Below are positions 13,701 to 24,943 of a stretch of DNA of 64,000 nucleotides, piece by piece (position 1 is the first letter of the stretch; every line of letters starts with the position of its first letter). The stretch is from assembly GCA_003864495.1 (NCBI GenBank), contig ML133422.1, positions 2,721,601-2,785,600 on the forward strand, read 5' to 3'. The notes below the pieces were generated by a model. That model saw only the letters and a list, made by a program, of their open reading frames with translations. It had not been told where the DNA came from and searched no databases. Position numbers and translations under genes: made by a program. Origin of the DNA: Nemopilema nomurai (taxonomy: Eukaryota; Cnidaria; Scyphozoa; Rhizostomeae; Rhizostomatidae).

Positions 13701-14099
13701 ATTTTCATTAGCTATATCAGTCGTCAGTTAATTCCAATGATTCATAATTTCCTGTGACTTTTAGAGTTATATCAATAGTTGCCTTGGCATTTTAAGGCTC
13801 TAATCTGGCACAAGGAACAAGAGTCTTTTTCTAGCAAATCAAAATAACAGACACGAATAGTGTTTGTAGAAAGAATTTACTTTTTCATTAGAATCTCGTC
13901 TCAATTTGATGTCTACCTAGATTTTCTGCTGCTGATTCTCATATAAGCATTTTCAAAGATTTTTGATAAACCTAACTTGTGAGTTGCCAATTGATTGACT
14001 TACTAAGTTGAAAATATTTTTATCGTTCGTAATATCTATCATCTATTTCTTTTAATGTTTTCACAAGCAAAATGGAATCAAACTGACAATTCGTTGGTT
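10739..14099. other. Upstream region of ALDH16A1, mostly non-coding; one weak exon-like stretch
   Basis: 10739-10870 is the ALDH16A1 leader with an upstream ATG at about 10866. At about 11628-11860 on the plus strand there is a moderately protein-like open stretch (charged, helical, with a good GTAAGT donor at 11767). It could be the first exon of a divergent gene or a non-coding transcript, but I find no continuation before the palindrome. The rest is AT-rich and featureless apart from the inverted-repeat element near 13.1 kb. Confidence 0.4.
13043..13275. mobile_element. MITE-like remnant with AATAAGCCCCCTC / GGGGGCTAATTCGAG ends
   Basis: The left end has AATAAGCCCCCTCTCGAATA and the right end GGGGGCTAATTCGAGGA, roughly inverted to each other. 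A further internal CTCGAATAAGCCCCCATCC occurs near 13210. There is no coding capacity. It resembles a short non-autonomous DNA element that has decayed; ends are approximate and no target duplication is assigned. Confidence 0.45.
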
Positions 14100-16580
14100 A
14101 CTTTCACGGCTTTCAAGTTGATAGAAAGTAGCTACTAAGGGTCTAGAGACGTATACAAATATCTACTTAAGTATATATGGACATTAGCTATTTGAACAAG
14201 TGCTTTGTGGTACAAAACTTCACAATACAGATATAGCTACTTTAGGGTAGATGGAAAGTAGCTACTTTCAGCCGTATATAGATAGTAGCTACTGAAGAGT
14301 AGATATGAAGTAGCTACTTAAGGGAATATAGAAAGTTGCTACTTAAAAGAAAATGGAATGCACCTACGTAAAGGAAAGTAGCTTCTTAAGTCTACATAGA
14401 CAATAACCTCTTAGGGACATCTAGAAATAGGTACTTGAGGGTAGATATAAGGTAACTACTTGAGGGCATATAGATATAGCTGCTAAAGGGTAGATATAAA
14501 ATAGCTACTTAAGGACATATAGTAGTAGCTATTAAAGGGTAGATATAACGTAGCTACTTAAGGGCATATACATATATAGCTACTAAAGGGTAGTGTAAAG
14601 TAGCTACTTAAAGACTTATAGTAGTAGCTATTAAAGGGTAGATATAAAGTAGCTACGTAAGGACATATAGTAGTAGCTATTAAAGGGTAGATATAAAGTA
14701 GCTACTTAAGAACATAAAATAGTTACTTGAGGGCATATAGTAGTAGCTACTAAAGGGTAGATATAAAGTAGCTACTTAAGGACTTATAGTAGTAGCTACT
14801 AAAGGGTAGATATAAAGTAGCTACGTAAGGACATATAGTAGTAGCTATTAAAGGGTAGATATAAAGTAGCTACTTAAGGACTTATAGTAGTAGCTATTAA
14901 AGGGTAGATATAAAGGAGCTACTTGAGGACGTATAGTAGTAGCTATTAAAGGGTAGATATAAAGTAGCTACTTAAGGACTTATAGTAGTAGCTACTAAAG
15001 GGTAGATAAATTTTAGCTACTAAAGGATATATAGAAGTAGCTATTTAAGGGTAGATATAAAGTAGCTACTTAAGGACGTATAGATATAGCTACTTAAGTG
15101 TAGATATAAAGTAGCTACTTAAGGGCATATAGATATAGCTACTAAAGGGTAGATATAAAGTAGCTACTTAAGGACGTATAGTAGTAGCTACTAAAGGGTA
15201 GATATAAAGTAGCTACTTAAAGCAGCTACTTAGTACCTGTACCTTAAGCAGCTACTTCGTACCTGTACTTTAAGCAGCTACTTCGTACCTGTACCTTAAG
15301 CAGCTACTTCGTACCTGTACCTTAAGCAGCTACTTCCTACCTGTACCTTAAGCAGCTACTTCGTACCTGTACTTAACTGCTTGGGTACAGGTAGGAAGTA
15401 GCTGCTTAAGGTACAGGTAGGAAGTAGCTGCTTAAGGTACAGGTACGAAGTAGCTGCTTAAGGTACAGGTACTAAGTAGCTGCTTTAAGTAGCTACTTTA
15501 TATCTACCCTTTAGTAGCTACTACTATACGTCCTTAAGTAGCTACTTTATATCTACCCTTTAGTAGCTATATATATATGCCCTTAAGTAGCTACTTTATA
15601 TCTACACTTAAGTAGCTATATCTATACGTCCTTAAGTAGCTACTTTATATCTACCCTTAAATAGCTACTTCTATATATCCTTTAGTAGCTAAAATTTATC
15701 TACCCTTTAGTAGCTACTACTATAAGTCCTTAAGTAGCTACTTTATATCTACCCTTAAATAGCTACTTCTATATATCCTTTAGTAGCTAAAATTTATCTA
15801 CCCTTTAGTAGCTATATCTATATGCCCTTAAGTAGCTACTTTATATCTACCCTTTAATAGCTACTACTATACGTCCTTAAGTAGCTACTTTATATCTACC
15901 CTTTAGTAGCTATATCTATATGCCCTTAAGTAGCTACTTTATATCTACACTTAAGTAGCTATATCTATACGTCCTTAAGTAGCTACTTTATATCTACCCT
16001 TTAATAGCTACTACTATAAGTCCTTAAGTAGCTACTTTATATCTACCCTTTAGTAGCTATATATATATATGCCCTTAAGTAGCTACTTTATATCTACTCT
16101 TAAGTGGCTATACCTATATGTCCTTTAGTAGCTACTTTATATCTACCCTTTAATAGCAACTACTATGTGCCCTCAGGTAGCTACTTTATATCTACCCTTT
16201 AGTAGCCATATCTTTATGTCCTTAGGTAGCTACTTTCTACTTCCCTATACGTAGGTGCTTTCCACTTACTTTTAAGTAGCAGCTATCTATATGTCTTTGA
16301 ATACCTAATTGATATCTTCCCTTTAGTAGCTTCTATCTATACGTCTTAAATTAGTTACTGTCAACCTACCCTTAAGTACTTATTTCTATACGCCCTTAAG
16401 TAGCGCTACTTTCTATCTATCTTTATGCACTTATTTTTCATTTACTTCTAAGTAGCTACTACTATACGTCCTTAAGTAGCTACTATCTTTATGTCCTTTA
16501 GTAGCTAATAGCTATGCTTCTTAAAAAGTAGCTACTGTCTATCTACCTTCACATACGTCCTTAAGTAACAAATTTCTGTT
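14100..16580. repeat. About 2.4-kb imperfect palindrome made of tandem GTAGCTAC-bearing repeats
   Basis: The left arm (about 14100-15372) is a tandem array of units of about 49 bp containing AAGTAGCTACTTAAGG and AAAGGGTAGATATAAA. The right arm (about 15384-16580) is the same array in reverse complement (TTTATATCTACCCTTT, CCTTAAGTAGCTACTT). The centre is near 15378, between ACCTGTAC (15365-15372) and GTACAGGT (15384-15391), with an 11-base spacer. The motif AAGTAGCTACTT is itself self-complementary, so symmetry exists at unit and whole-array scale. Units near the centre are most alike; the outer edges degrade. No gene lies inside. Confidence 0.95.
15219..15487. repeat. Central core of the palindrome: distinct 25-bp satellite
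   Basis: On the left of the centre there are about six 25-bp units with CTTAAGCAGCTACTTCGTAC; on the right about four units in inverted form with AAGTAGCTGCTTAAG. This core differs in unit length and sequence from the flanking 49-bp arrays and is the most regular part of the structure. Confidence 0.9.
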
Positions 16581-17350
16581 TATCAAAGTGCCACTCTAGC
16601 CCAAATTTTTTTTGAGATTTTGCAGAAATTGGTAGCTAGGCAAGAGCTAGAAGCTATCGTGAAATTCATTTTCGAAAATCTTTACTCTTTTTTATATATA
16701 TGGACGCTCAAAGTCTAGAATTGCTGGGAAAAAAACAAAAAAGTTGTTGGAAAAAGCACTTTGTGACGTACGAATGGGCGTTTGTTCCAACAATCGGTGC
16801 TACGGTTACACTGCTGTTTCCTCTGGCTATTTTGAAGCACCAGGAATCATGGATATAACACCCACTGTGTATCACCATTTAAAAGGTTGTAAAATCGAGA
16901 ACGAGAGTTAGACAGTGTGGAATGGAGATGTAATCCCTCTAGTAAGTGATAAATTTACTTTTCTCTAGCATTACTTGTGCAGATTTGACTAACCCTTGGC
17001 TTTGATCTTGTTAAATCAATCGTGTGTGTGTTTATTTCGTAATTGTTTTCAAGCATTAATTGCTACAAGCTTTGCTACATACTTTCAATTTGTCATATGT
17101 ACCTTGTTATTATAATTTTTCAGATGCCTGTAAAAAGATCTGCTGGAAGACAAAATGCCAGGCAAAATGCGTTTAATTGTGTTAAAGTGCTTAATTGAAA
17201 CAAATAACAATGTAATATTAATTACAATAGTGGCTAACAGATTGCTATAGATGATTGCTATAATGGGTACTAACATTCGATAAAACTACAAATGCAGATT
17301 ACAACTTGCAAGTTTACAGTCACTTGGTACAACTTCAAAATGGTATTCTT
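16581..17350. other. Intergenic spacer
   Basis: Non-coding sequence between the palindrome and the 3' end of the first methyltransferase. A reverse-strand AATAAA (17031-17036 as TTTATT) may be its polyadenylation signal. I see no gene. Confidence 0.4.
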
Positions 17351-20300
17351 TCATTTCGTGCACAAAATATGAACATTGTATTGATCATCGCCGACAAAGC
17401 GCACGTCTGATTCAGAAAACCCGGCACTATTGACCATTTTGGTCGCAAGCTCCGTCCCCCAGCATGTGCCAAGACCTTTTCCACCTTCAAAATACAAGCT
17501 GACTGGCATACAGTGGAAGAGACTGGCAACATACTTCATTGACAGCAATGGCTTGTTCACGTTGTCCGCTACGTTGCTGTGTGCGTTGATATCAACTAGC
17601 GAGAATTGGCCTCCCTTCTTCAGAACTTTGCATGTTTCTGCGAGGACTTTGTCTGGATAGGCCTGGTCGTGGATGGTGTCAAAAGCTGTGATGTAATCAA
17701 AATAGTCGTTGTATTCACTGCCAAGGTTGGAACAGTCTTGCACTTTGAAATGGGCATTGGTCAGGCCTCGTTTAGCAGCCTCGTTCTGAGCATTAGATAT
17801 TGCCTCTTCTGAAATGTCGAATCCGTAAAACTCGCTGTTCGGGTAAGCAGCCGCCATTAGGAGGCCAGGCGACCCTGATCCGCATCCGATGTCAAGAACT
17901 TTGATGCCAGACTCAAGCTTCTCCTTCAGCCCTGTCAAACAAAAACGTCTTGGGTCATGTTGTCCACTAAGCGTTATTTCTTTTAATGGCTATGCAAAAG
18001 TCGCTAGAAAGTAAGTGCATTATGCTGCAACGTAAAATATAGCATTTGGTCGGAAAAATGAATGTTCCAACACCAAATTTCACATGTTTTACCATCGACG
18101 TATGCAAAACTCTCCTGTACACTGCCTTTTCAAAATTGAAATCACATGCATATGATTTTCCAGAGCGAAATGCACTAGCCTTTATAAAGCACAAAGCTGC
18201 GAACTGCTGCGATATATCCTAGAAGCTTATGCTGGATGATTTCTACACCCATTAACACTTTTCTGTTCACATCTGTCTCCAGCAAGAGGGTGAAGAACAT
18301 ATTAAATCTTTTAGTCACAAAGACACAATGACCTCCATAGGCTTCAGAAACTTTCATTTTAAACTGGATTTTGAGGAAACAGTGTTCAATGTACGACAGG
18401 TAACTATTTGGAACATATTTTCGTCGATGGAGCAGAGACATAAAGAAGACACATAAATCTCCTGATAGTATAAAGCGAATGTACTACCCTGATCTGTTAT
18501 GAAATCAAGATCGTGAACATATATCACGCGCAAAGACTGGGGCGAGTACCCCAAGGCATAAGCCTAACTTAACAACAGTAAGACTCACCCTCTATGGTGG
18601 GAAGAAATACCCCAAGAAGGTCGGCTTCATGTCGCTTGCTTGAAAACTCATTCATCCACGCGTGAAACCGCTTGTAGGACGCATACGAGATGCCACCGCC
18701 CTTTTTGAAGCAACCGTGCAACTCGCTCGAATGCTCGCCAAACATCAAGAGCAGATTCGAGAATAACGCCATGTTTGTTTTGCCTGCTGTCAGAAAAGGA
18801 ATGTAGCTGCGAGGCAGGAAATAAGTATCATCGTCCCTGAAGTAATGAACCATCTTTCCAGTGACCAACACGGCTAGCCACTCCCGAATATACCTGCAAC
18901 ATAACAAATGGGAATTGATATCTTTAATTCGAGTTAATACCCGCGGGGAAGGCGCTCACAACTATTTGCGGATCACACCACGTATATGCGTTTTTCCCCA
19001 CCCAGTCCCACCCCTCTGTTACTTTGTTTTTCCCTACCTGCCCCAACTACACCTCCTTCTCCCTCTCTTCCAGCTAAGTTTCACACAGTATTCACTGCGT
19101 GACAGGTGTATCAGCATGATTGGCGGGTTAAAAAACTGAGATAGTTTTTTCCCTCGAATCAAACACCGACCATAAGGTATGTCATTGCTCAGGCAATTCA
19201 AGGGCTGATGCACCGAAAGCCCAAAATGTTTTTCCTGAGATAGGGACTTAATTTTTAGGGGCCCCGCGTAGGAATTAAGTCTGCTTTAAGGAACATGTGA
19301 TAACAGAAATGCATTATCAAGTGGAGGCACGGTGCAGGGGGTACGCAGGGGGGGGTGGTTGGTGGTGCTGGAAAATTCACGACCACGCCCACAAGACTTT
19401 TAGAAAATAGGGGCAAATGGATCCTTTTCGGTTTATTTTGTGTGAGGCCATATTCTGTTGCTGGTGTAAGGATTTCAAGCACTTCCTGGATTTGCCTGAC
19501 ACCCCAACACCCCCTCTTAAACCCGTGGTACAACTTTTACTGCATTTTTAGCCAAATCTAGAGGACCATCTTTTTCTGAACTTCTTGGTACTTCTTGGGA
19601 GCTTGGTTAAACCTATGTAGCTGAAAAATTCATGGCTTAATAGCAAGGTTGACTCTTTTGCTGTCTCTACAAGCCAGTGGAATGTCTCCTGGAATGACAA
19701 CTAAGAAATCAACAGTACCTGTTTTGGATGACATTTGTCTATTCGTTCTTTCGTATTGAAATGTTACAGACGTAGAGTTCAACAAATAACGGCGATTAAT
19801 ATAGAGCCTCCGATAAGACCATAAAATTGGAGGAGGAGCAAATATTGATATAAAAAAATAAGAAGGAAAGAATTAACAAATATTTTCATAAAGTTTCAAA
19901 AGGTAAAGCTTGCAAACAAAATTGGCACGTGTTATGGGACCCTGGTCCTCGTTTAGCTGCTTGGGTTGTGTAAAAAGGCAAGAAGTCGCCTTTTCGTATC
20001 TTTGATCACAGTTGTAAGGATGAGACGAATTTAAAGTTCATGGAGACGAATTTAAAGTTCATGGAGACGAATTTAAAGGGGGCATTTGTCAGCAAATGGG
20101 ACGTTCCCAACATCGATGCTGTTTTGTTTCGATGCAAAATATTTAATAAAGGTATTTTGTGTGTTGAAACAATGATTATTTCGCTGGAATCGAGCTAGAA
20201 ATGGCGAGTGGACTTTTGTACTAATCGCAGCTTAGACATGTAAGGACATCACCTTTCGTTTAGGCCAGACGCTCGAGCAATGACTTCGGATGTTTCTGGC

Positions 20301-20452
20301 TTCTCCATCTTGGCCATTACGCCAAATATACCCAGCGAATCCCCTACACCAATCGCCATTGAAACAGCCGCATTATCAACAAGATTCGTCAACTTCGCTG
20401 CTAATTCATCAGGTGAAAGTTCCTCGTTCATCTTTGCTTCAGCGTTCGACAT
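17351..20452 (-). CDS. SAM-dependent methyltransferase, Rv2258c-like (copy A)
   Basis: Class I S-adenosylmethionine methyltransferase with an N-terminal winged-helix-type domain. Exons are 20452-20253, 18893-18589 and 17931-17351, with phases 2 and 1 that join exactly, giving 361 residues. Residues about 20-75 are the helical N-terminal domain ending in GLNERYIREWL, split by intron 1. SAM motif I is VLDIGCGSGSPG at about residues 180-191, followed by the acidic FYGFDIS; FDYITAFDTIHDQ is motif II-like. The C terminus holds MPVSLYFEGG and GTCWG, shared with copy B. The acceptor substrate is unknown. The ATG at 20452 is chosen to match copy B, but the frame stays open upstream to an ATG at 20605, which would add 51 residues with no acidic side chain. 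Confidence 0.9.
20022..20078 (+). repeat. 21-bp tandem repeat, 2.7 copies
   Basis: Unit GAGACGAATTTAAAGTTCAT plus G, at 20022-20042, 20043-20063 and a partial copy to 20078. It lies in intron 1 of methyltransferase copy A. Confidence 0.9.
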
Positions 20453-21706
20453 CGAAGCCGACTTAGTATTGTTATTTTGATACCTGCGTTGTGTGGTTAT
20501 GAAGACAGAAAGGCCTTTTGCCACCTGGTAGCTTAACAAGAAGGGTCTTGGTGAGCTCAAATAACTCCCATAGGTAATTGGAAACCAGGAAGTATAAAGA
20601 AACATTCAATATGTGGTTTGGTCATAGTAACTCTCACAGTGGGAGCATTCAATTATGTGAACAGTTGTTTCTTCTTCTAAAGGTCTGTCTTTGTGGCTCA
20701 TGCGATTGATAAAGACTGTTAACAAAAGAAAGAGAGATCATTGGAGAGGAACGATAAGAAATACGAATAATGGCGTCGCAGGTCCATTTCATGAAAATAG
20801 ATATGCCCTGTTGGATTACGAACTCGACAAACAGATCAAAACAATCTCCTGGGAGGAATGGTAGCACGGCTATCAAGTTCGGGAGACGATTTAAAAGGAA
20901 CACCCTTTCCCGGGCTCAATAACTGCGAATAATTGTGTGCCCTGGTGAAAAAACTTGCAGTTAAAGCAACCCCGGGACGAACAGAAAACCTTAAAAATTC
21001 AATAAATAGTCGGATCACCTTGTCCTTTGTAGGAGGAGAATTGGGTTAAAAATTTTGCACCGTCATTTGCCTTAGAACGTCAAGTCCAATGCACATTTTC
21101 TAATCCCACAAGAGAAAATAATTGAAATAGCATCTCTAGTGCTCCGGTTGATAACGGTGGAAGAACACTGTTTCTAAACGCTGTGGTAAATCCTTGTGTA
21201 ATCATCAAAAAGCTAATACCATAAATGAGTAAGTGAGGCTACAACAACAAAAGCAGCAACAACAACAGAAAACATTTTGGCCAAATTGCCAAGAAAGAAG
21301 TGACTGCAGCTTTTGTGGTGTTTGTCCTTGCAGCTGAAAATGCGTTTGAGCGTTGTTGGTAGGTAAACGAAAGAAAGAAAAAGTGAAGGAAGGATGAAGT
21401 GTAGACGGGAAATAGGTCCCGGTAGAGGCACTTGCAGAATTCACAGGTTGCAATTGTCCTTTAAATATATATAAATATATATACATCTCTCTTTCTCAGG
21501 AAAAATACACGAATAGAAAGGCGTTCAATAACTCAAATTTATTAATTTTCAAAATTCATTTTAAATGATATATGGCTTCGTTTGTCTTGAAAATTTTTTT
21601 AAGTAAAATCACTGGGAGATAATTTCGCACTGTAACGGTGATTGAAAGATGATTGGTTGATAACGATGATTTGAAGAAGTGGTTGGTATTCTGTCCTACC
21701 GCTGCG
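20453..21706. other. Spacer between tandem methyltransferase genes
   Basis: This holds the copy A promoter and leader and the copy B 3' UTR. A short CAA/GCA-rich low-complexity tract lies at about 21238-21268. No separate gene is evident. Confidence 0.5.
21538..21543 (-). terminator. Candidate polyadenylation signal of methyltransferase copy B
   Basis: AATAAA on the minus strand (TTTATT on plus), about 164 bases downstream of the stop codon. Confidence 0.45.
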
Positions 21707-23068
21707 TCACTTCATACACAATATATGGGTATTATAGTCGTCCCCCGGGATATCCATAACCTGCACATGCTTGAATCCTGCGTCTTTCAGCATTTGTTGA
21801 GCCAACTCGATACCCCAGCAAGTGCCTAGGCCAGCCCCGCCTTCGAAATACAGGCTAACAGGCATGCAGTGAAAGAGACTCTCTGCATACTTCATGGAGG
21901 ACATTGGCATGCCAACGTTATCTGCAGCATGGCTGTGAGCCTTCACATCAACTAACGAAAACCAGCCACCTGTTTTCAATAATCGATGCACACAGCTGAG
22001 AACTTTCCCAGGCGTAGCCTGATCGTGAATGGCATCAAACGATGTGACCATATCAAATACCCCTTCTTCAACTTCACCGACATTTGCACAGTCTTTAACA
22101 AAAAACTTTGCGTTTTTTAGGCCACGCTTTCCAGCTTCAAAATTTGCAGCTGCTACCGTCTCCTCTGACATATCATAGCCAACAAATTCGCTGTTAGGGA
22201 ATCGAGCTGCAAGAATTAGGCTTGGGGATCCCATGCCACAGCCAATATCGAGACATTTTGCCCCCGCTTCCAGTTTCTCAGTCAAGCCGTTGATAGAAGG
22301 GATGTGTTGTTGTAGCAACAATGCATCATGGCGCTTTACCGAATATTCATTCATCCACTCATGAAACTCAGGATAACTCGAGTAGGGGATGCCACCTCCT
22401 TCCTTAAAACAATGCCTGAGCTCTTTTTGCACTGAAGAAAGCATAAAGAGCCATTTAAACTGATGGGCAATGCTATCAAAACCGGGGGTCAGATAGGGAA
22501 CATAACCCTTTGGTAAATGAAACGAGTTGTCCTTTTTGTTTGCAACCACAACACCTCCTGTTACCATGATTCCAAGCCACTCTCTGACATACCTGGAACG
22601 AGAATGTAAACAATCTCAAAATATAAAACATAAGAATTTACTTTTAGGATATTTTGCAGAAAATATAATCCACTGAAAGTTTAAAACTTATTTCCACCAC
22701 AATGCTAATAATTTTGTTGTCGTCATTCAATGCACTCCACAACAATGGTTACGGCCTAGTTATTTTATTCAGAATCAAGACAAAGCCAAACTTAATTTCA
22801 TCATTCTTCCTGTTTTTGAAACACGCCTACAAACAACATTGTTGTAAAGCAACCGGCGAGGTTTGAAACTACAACAGAAAGGAATGCACACGAACCTCTC
22901 ATTTAGCCCGGCTTTTTCAGCTAGTTGTGCGGATGAAACGCTTTTATCCAGCTCCGCCATTGCCTTGAACAAACCCATGTAGTCACCCAAGGCAATGCCC
23001 ATCCCAAGAGCGGCACTGTTAAGGGCATCCATCAACTTTTCGCCAATTGCGTCCCCGCTTTCGGCCAT
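21707..23068 (-). CDS. SAM-dependent methyltransferase, Rv2258c-like (copy B)
   Basis: Paralogue of the neighbouring copy A, same strand. Two exons, 23068-22896 and 22592-21707, encode 352 residues. Exon 1 ends in GLNE plus a split Arg, the same phase-2 site as copy A. Exon 2 covers what is two exons in copy A, so the second intron is absent here. SAM motif I is CLDIGCGMGSPS near residue 173, then FVGYDMSEE. The ends VSLYFEGG and GTCWG are shared with copy A, and the protein ends YNTHILCMK (copy A YNVHILCTK). The start is the ATG at 23068-23066; an in-frame TGA lies just upstream, so no N-terminal extension is possible. It is divergent from the CABIT-SAM gene at 24944. Substrate unknown. Confidence 0.92.
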
Positions 23069-24943
23069 GATTGCTTCTTCTCCCAACCCGGTAAGTCGTT
23101 GCAATCACAACTTGTGGACGAAACGAAGGTGGCAATTCGCTTGGGTTAACCAGTGATAAACAAAAGGCCAGCGACTGTTTATTTTGAATCCGACTTTGTC
23201 CTTTGCACGCGGGAAATTTAGCCACAGTAAAAGCCATTGTTTTTGCCCTTGAGAAACCCTGCCGTGAAGAAATCTAAAGTTCAGGCCATCTTATTCCCAA
23301 GTTTAGATTTCTTGACTCCTGGTATCTCCCCAGACAAAACAAGGTAATCAAAAGGCGTTATAGCAACCAATGCAATTAATTACACCGAATAACATAATTA
23401 GCTGCGAACAAGCCGGTGCAGATAATCTGAAAACGCTCTTTTACTTGGACGGATATTTCCTTGTTCCCTTTCGGGCTTCGTGTTTGTTTTCATTTCTTAG
23501 CCAGGTAGCAATCAATCATGCTGTGTACAGTCCTTGCCCAGGGGCCACTTAGCCTTTGGCCACCAATATGTCATCCCATCGGGACCCTGCCTGAAAATTA
23601 GAAATAAGAACTTTTCAATGAGATTTGCAGCTTCATCGAGCTTAAATAACTCAAATTTGATCTGCGAAGAGAGGGATGAAGCTTCAATGCATGCTTCTGT
23701 GTTTGAGCTTGCGGGCGGCAAGACCCCTGCAGGACGGAGGCGGCGGTGTGGGCCGCGTCCTGTGTCCAGATAACGGGGGAGGGTGTCAACTATAAAAATG
23801 TTTACCAGTCACTATATCATGAAAGTTATATACACATTTGGCATTTTCACAAGTTTACTCCTGTTCTTTCACTGTTGTGACCCCTGTGTTGTTTCAGGTG
23901 CTCTGGGAGGCAAATTATTTAACTGGTTCTTAAATAAAATCATTATTACCAATTACTTAATCTTAATATTTTAATAATTTTTACGTTTAATATGTATAAG
24001 CAATATTTCAGTAAAAAAATTTGCTGATTGCTAGCATCATCACAAACAAGACTTACCCCCGAAAAAATCTACTGCACGAGCCCTTCCTCTTACCCCCAAA
24101 AGATCCTCTTTTGCTCTAACACAATTACCCTCAAAACTACCCTAAGAACATTAAACTCGTCACACTTAATCCTTACAAGATACAAAATACAAATACAATA
24201 CAATACAAGAGATCGTTTGAACCCAAAAATGACGTCACGCGAAAGCATACGCTTGACTCTTGCACAAGGCAAGAGCTTGGACCAAGTTGGGTAGCCACAA
24301 AATTAAGAAAGGGAAATTCTGCTTTGGAAGAAAGAGTGTTGTATAGTGTGCGCTACTTAAATCAGGGGCTGAACCCCTTTGGCACTCAATCTGTCCTGGA
24401 TCTTTCTACCATGAGAATTGGAAATCTCCCATGAACAGTCAATCTGTAATTTCCTTTTCACGTCACGTACAGGAGTCGCGACAAGATATCCGCATCAGTA
24501 ACTAGGAAATACCTTGAAAATCAAGTTTGTAAGCCTTGGTGGGATTTCATTTAACTCCTAGTAGACTTGCTTTCCCACGCAAATTCCAGGAAAGTGCGGC
24601 TACCGAAAGGTTGGGAGATGGTTATGGCTTTAGGGCACGGGTCAGGCTTTGAGCCGAAAATGAGCCCAATGCCAAAGCAAACAGTTGTGTGCCTTGGCAA
24701 ATGGCGGTCGATCGTGGTATTGAAAACTGCTTTACTGGAGATTGCCTTTGCTTGACTTCATGTTAGTGGATATGAATTTCCGTTAAGCAAAATCATACGG
24801 GTTCATTGTTTATAGATTATCATTTCCTTGCCGATGAGAAAAAGCTCTACGTTGATTCACTTCAGAGAAGCCAATGCGGAAGCTCACGAAATTTGGCCTA
24901 GCATACCCTTATTGGAAGCAATAGCTGCAGTTTCCTAAAGTAA
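23069..24943. other. Divergent intergenic region, two promoters expected
   Basis: 1.9 kb between divergent starts. A perfect CRE-type palindrome TGACGTCA occurs at about 24229-24236. No supported coding sequence; the short open frames here lack motifs. Confidence 0.4.

Noticed and set aside
14100..16580. CRISPR array
   Set aside because: No unique spacers, animal genome, units tandem and inverted; it is a satellite palindrome.
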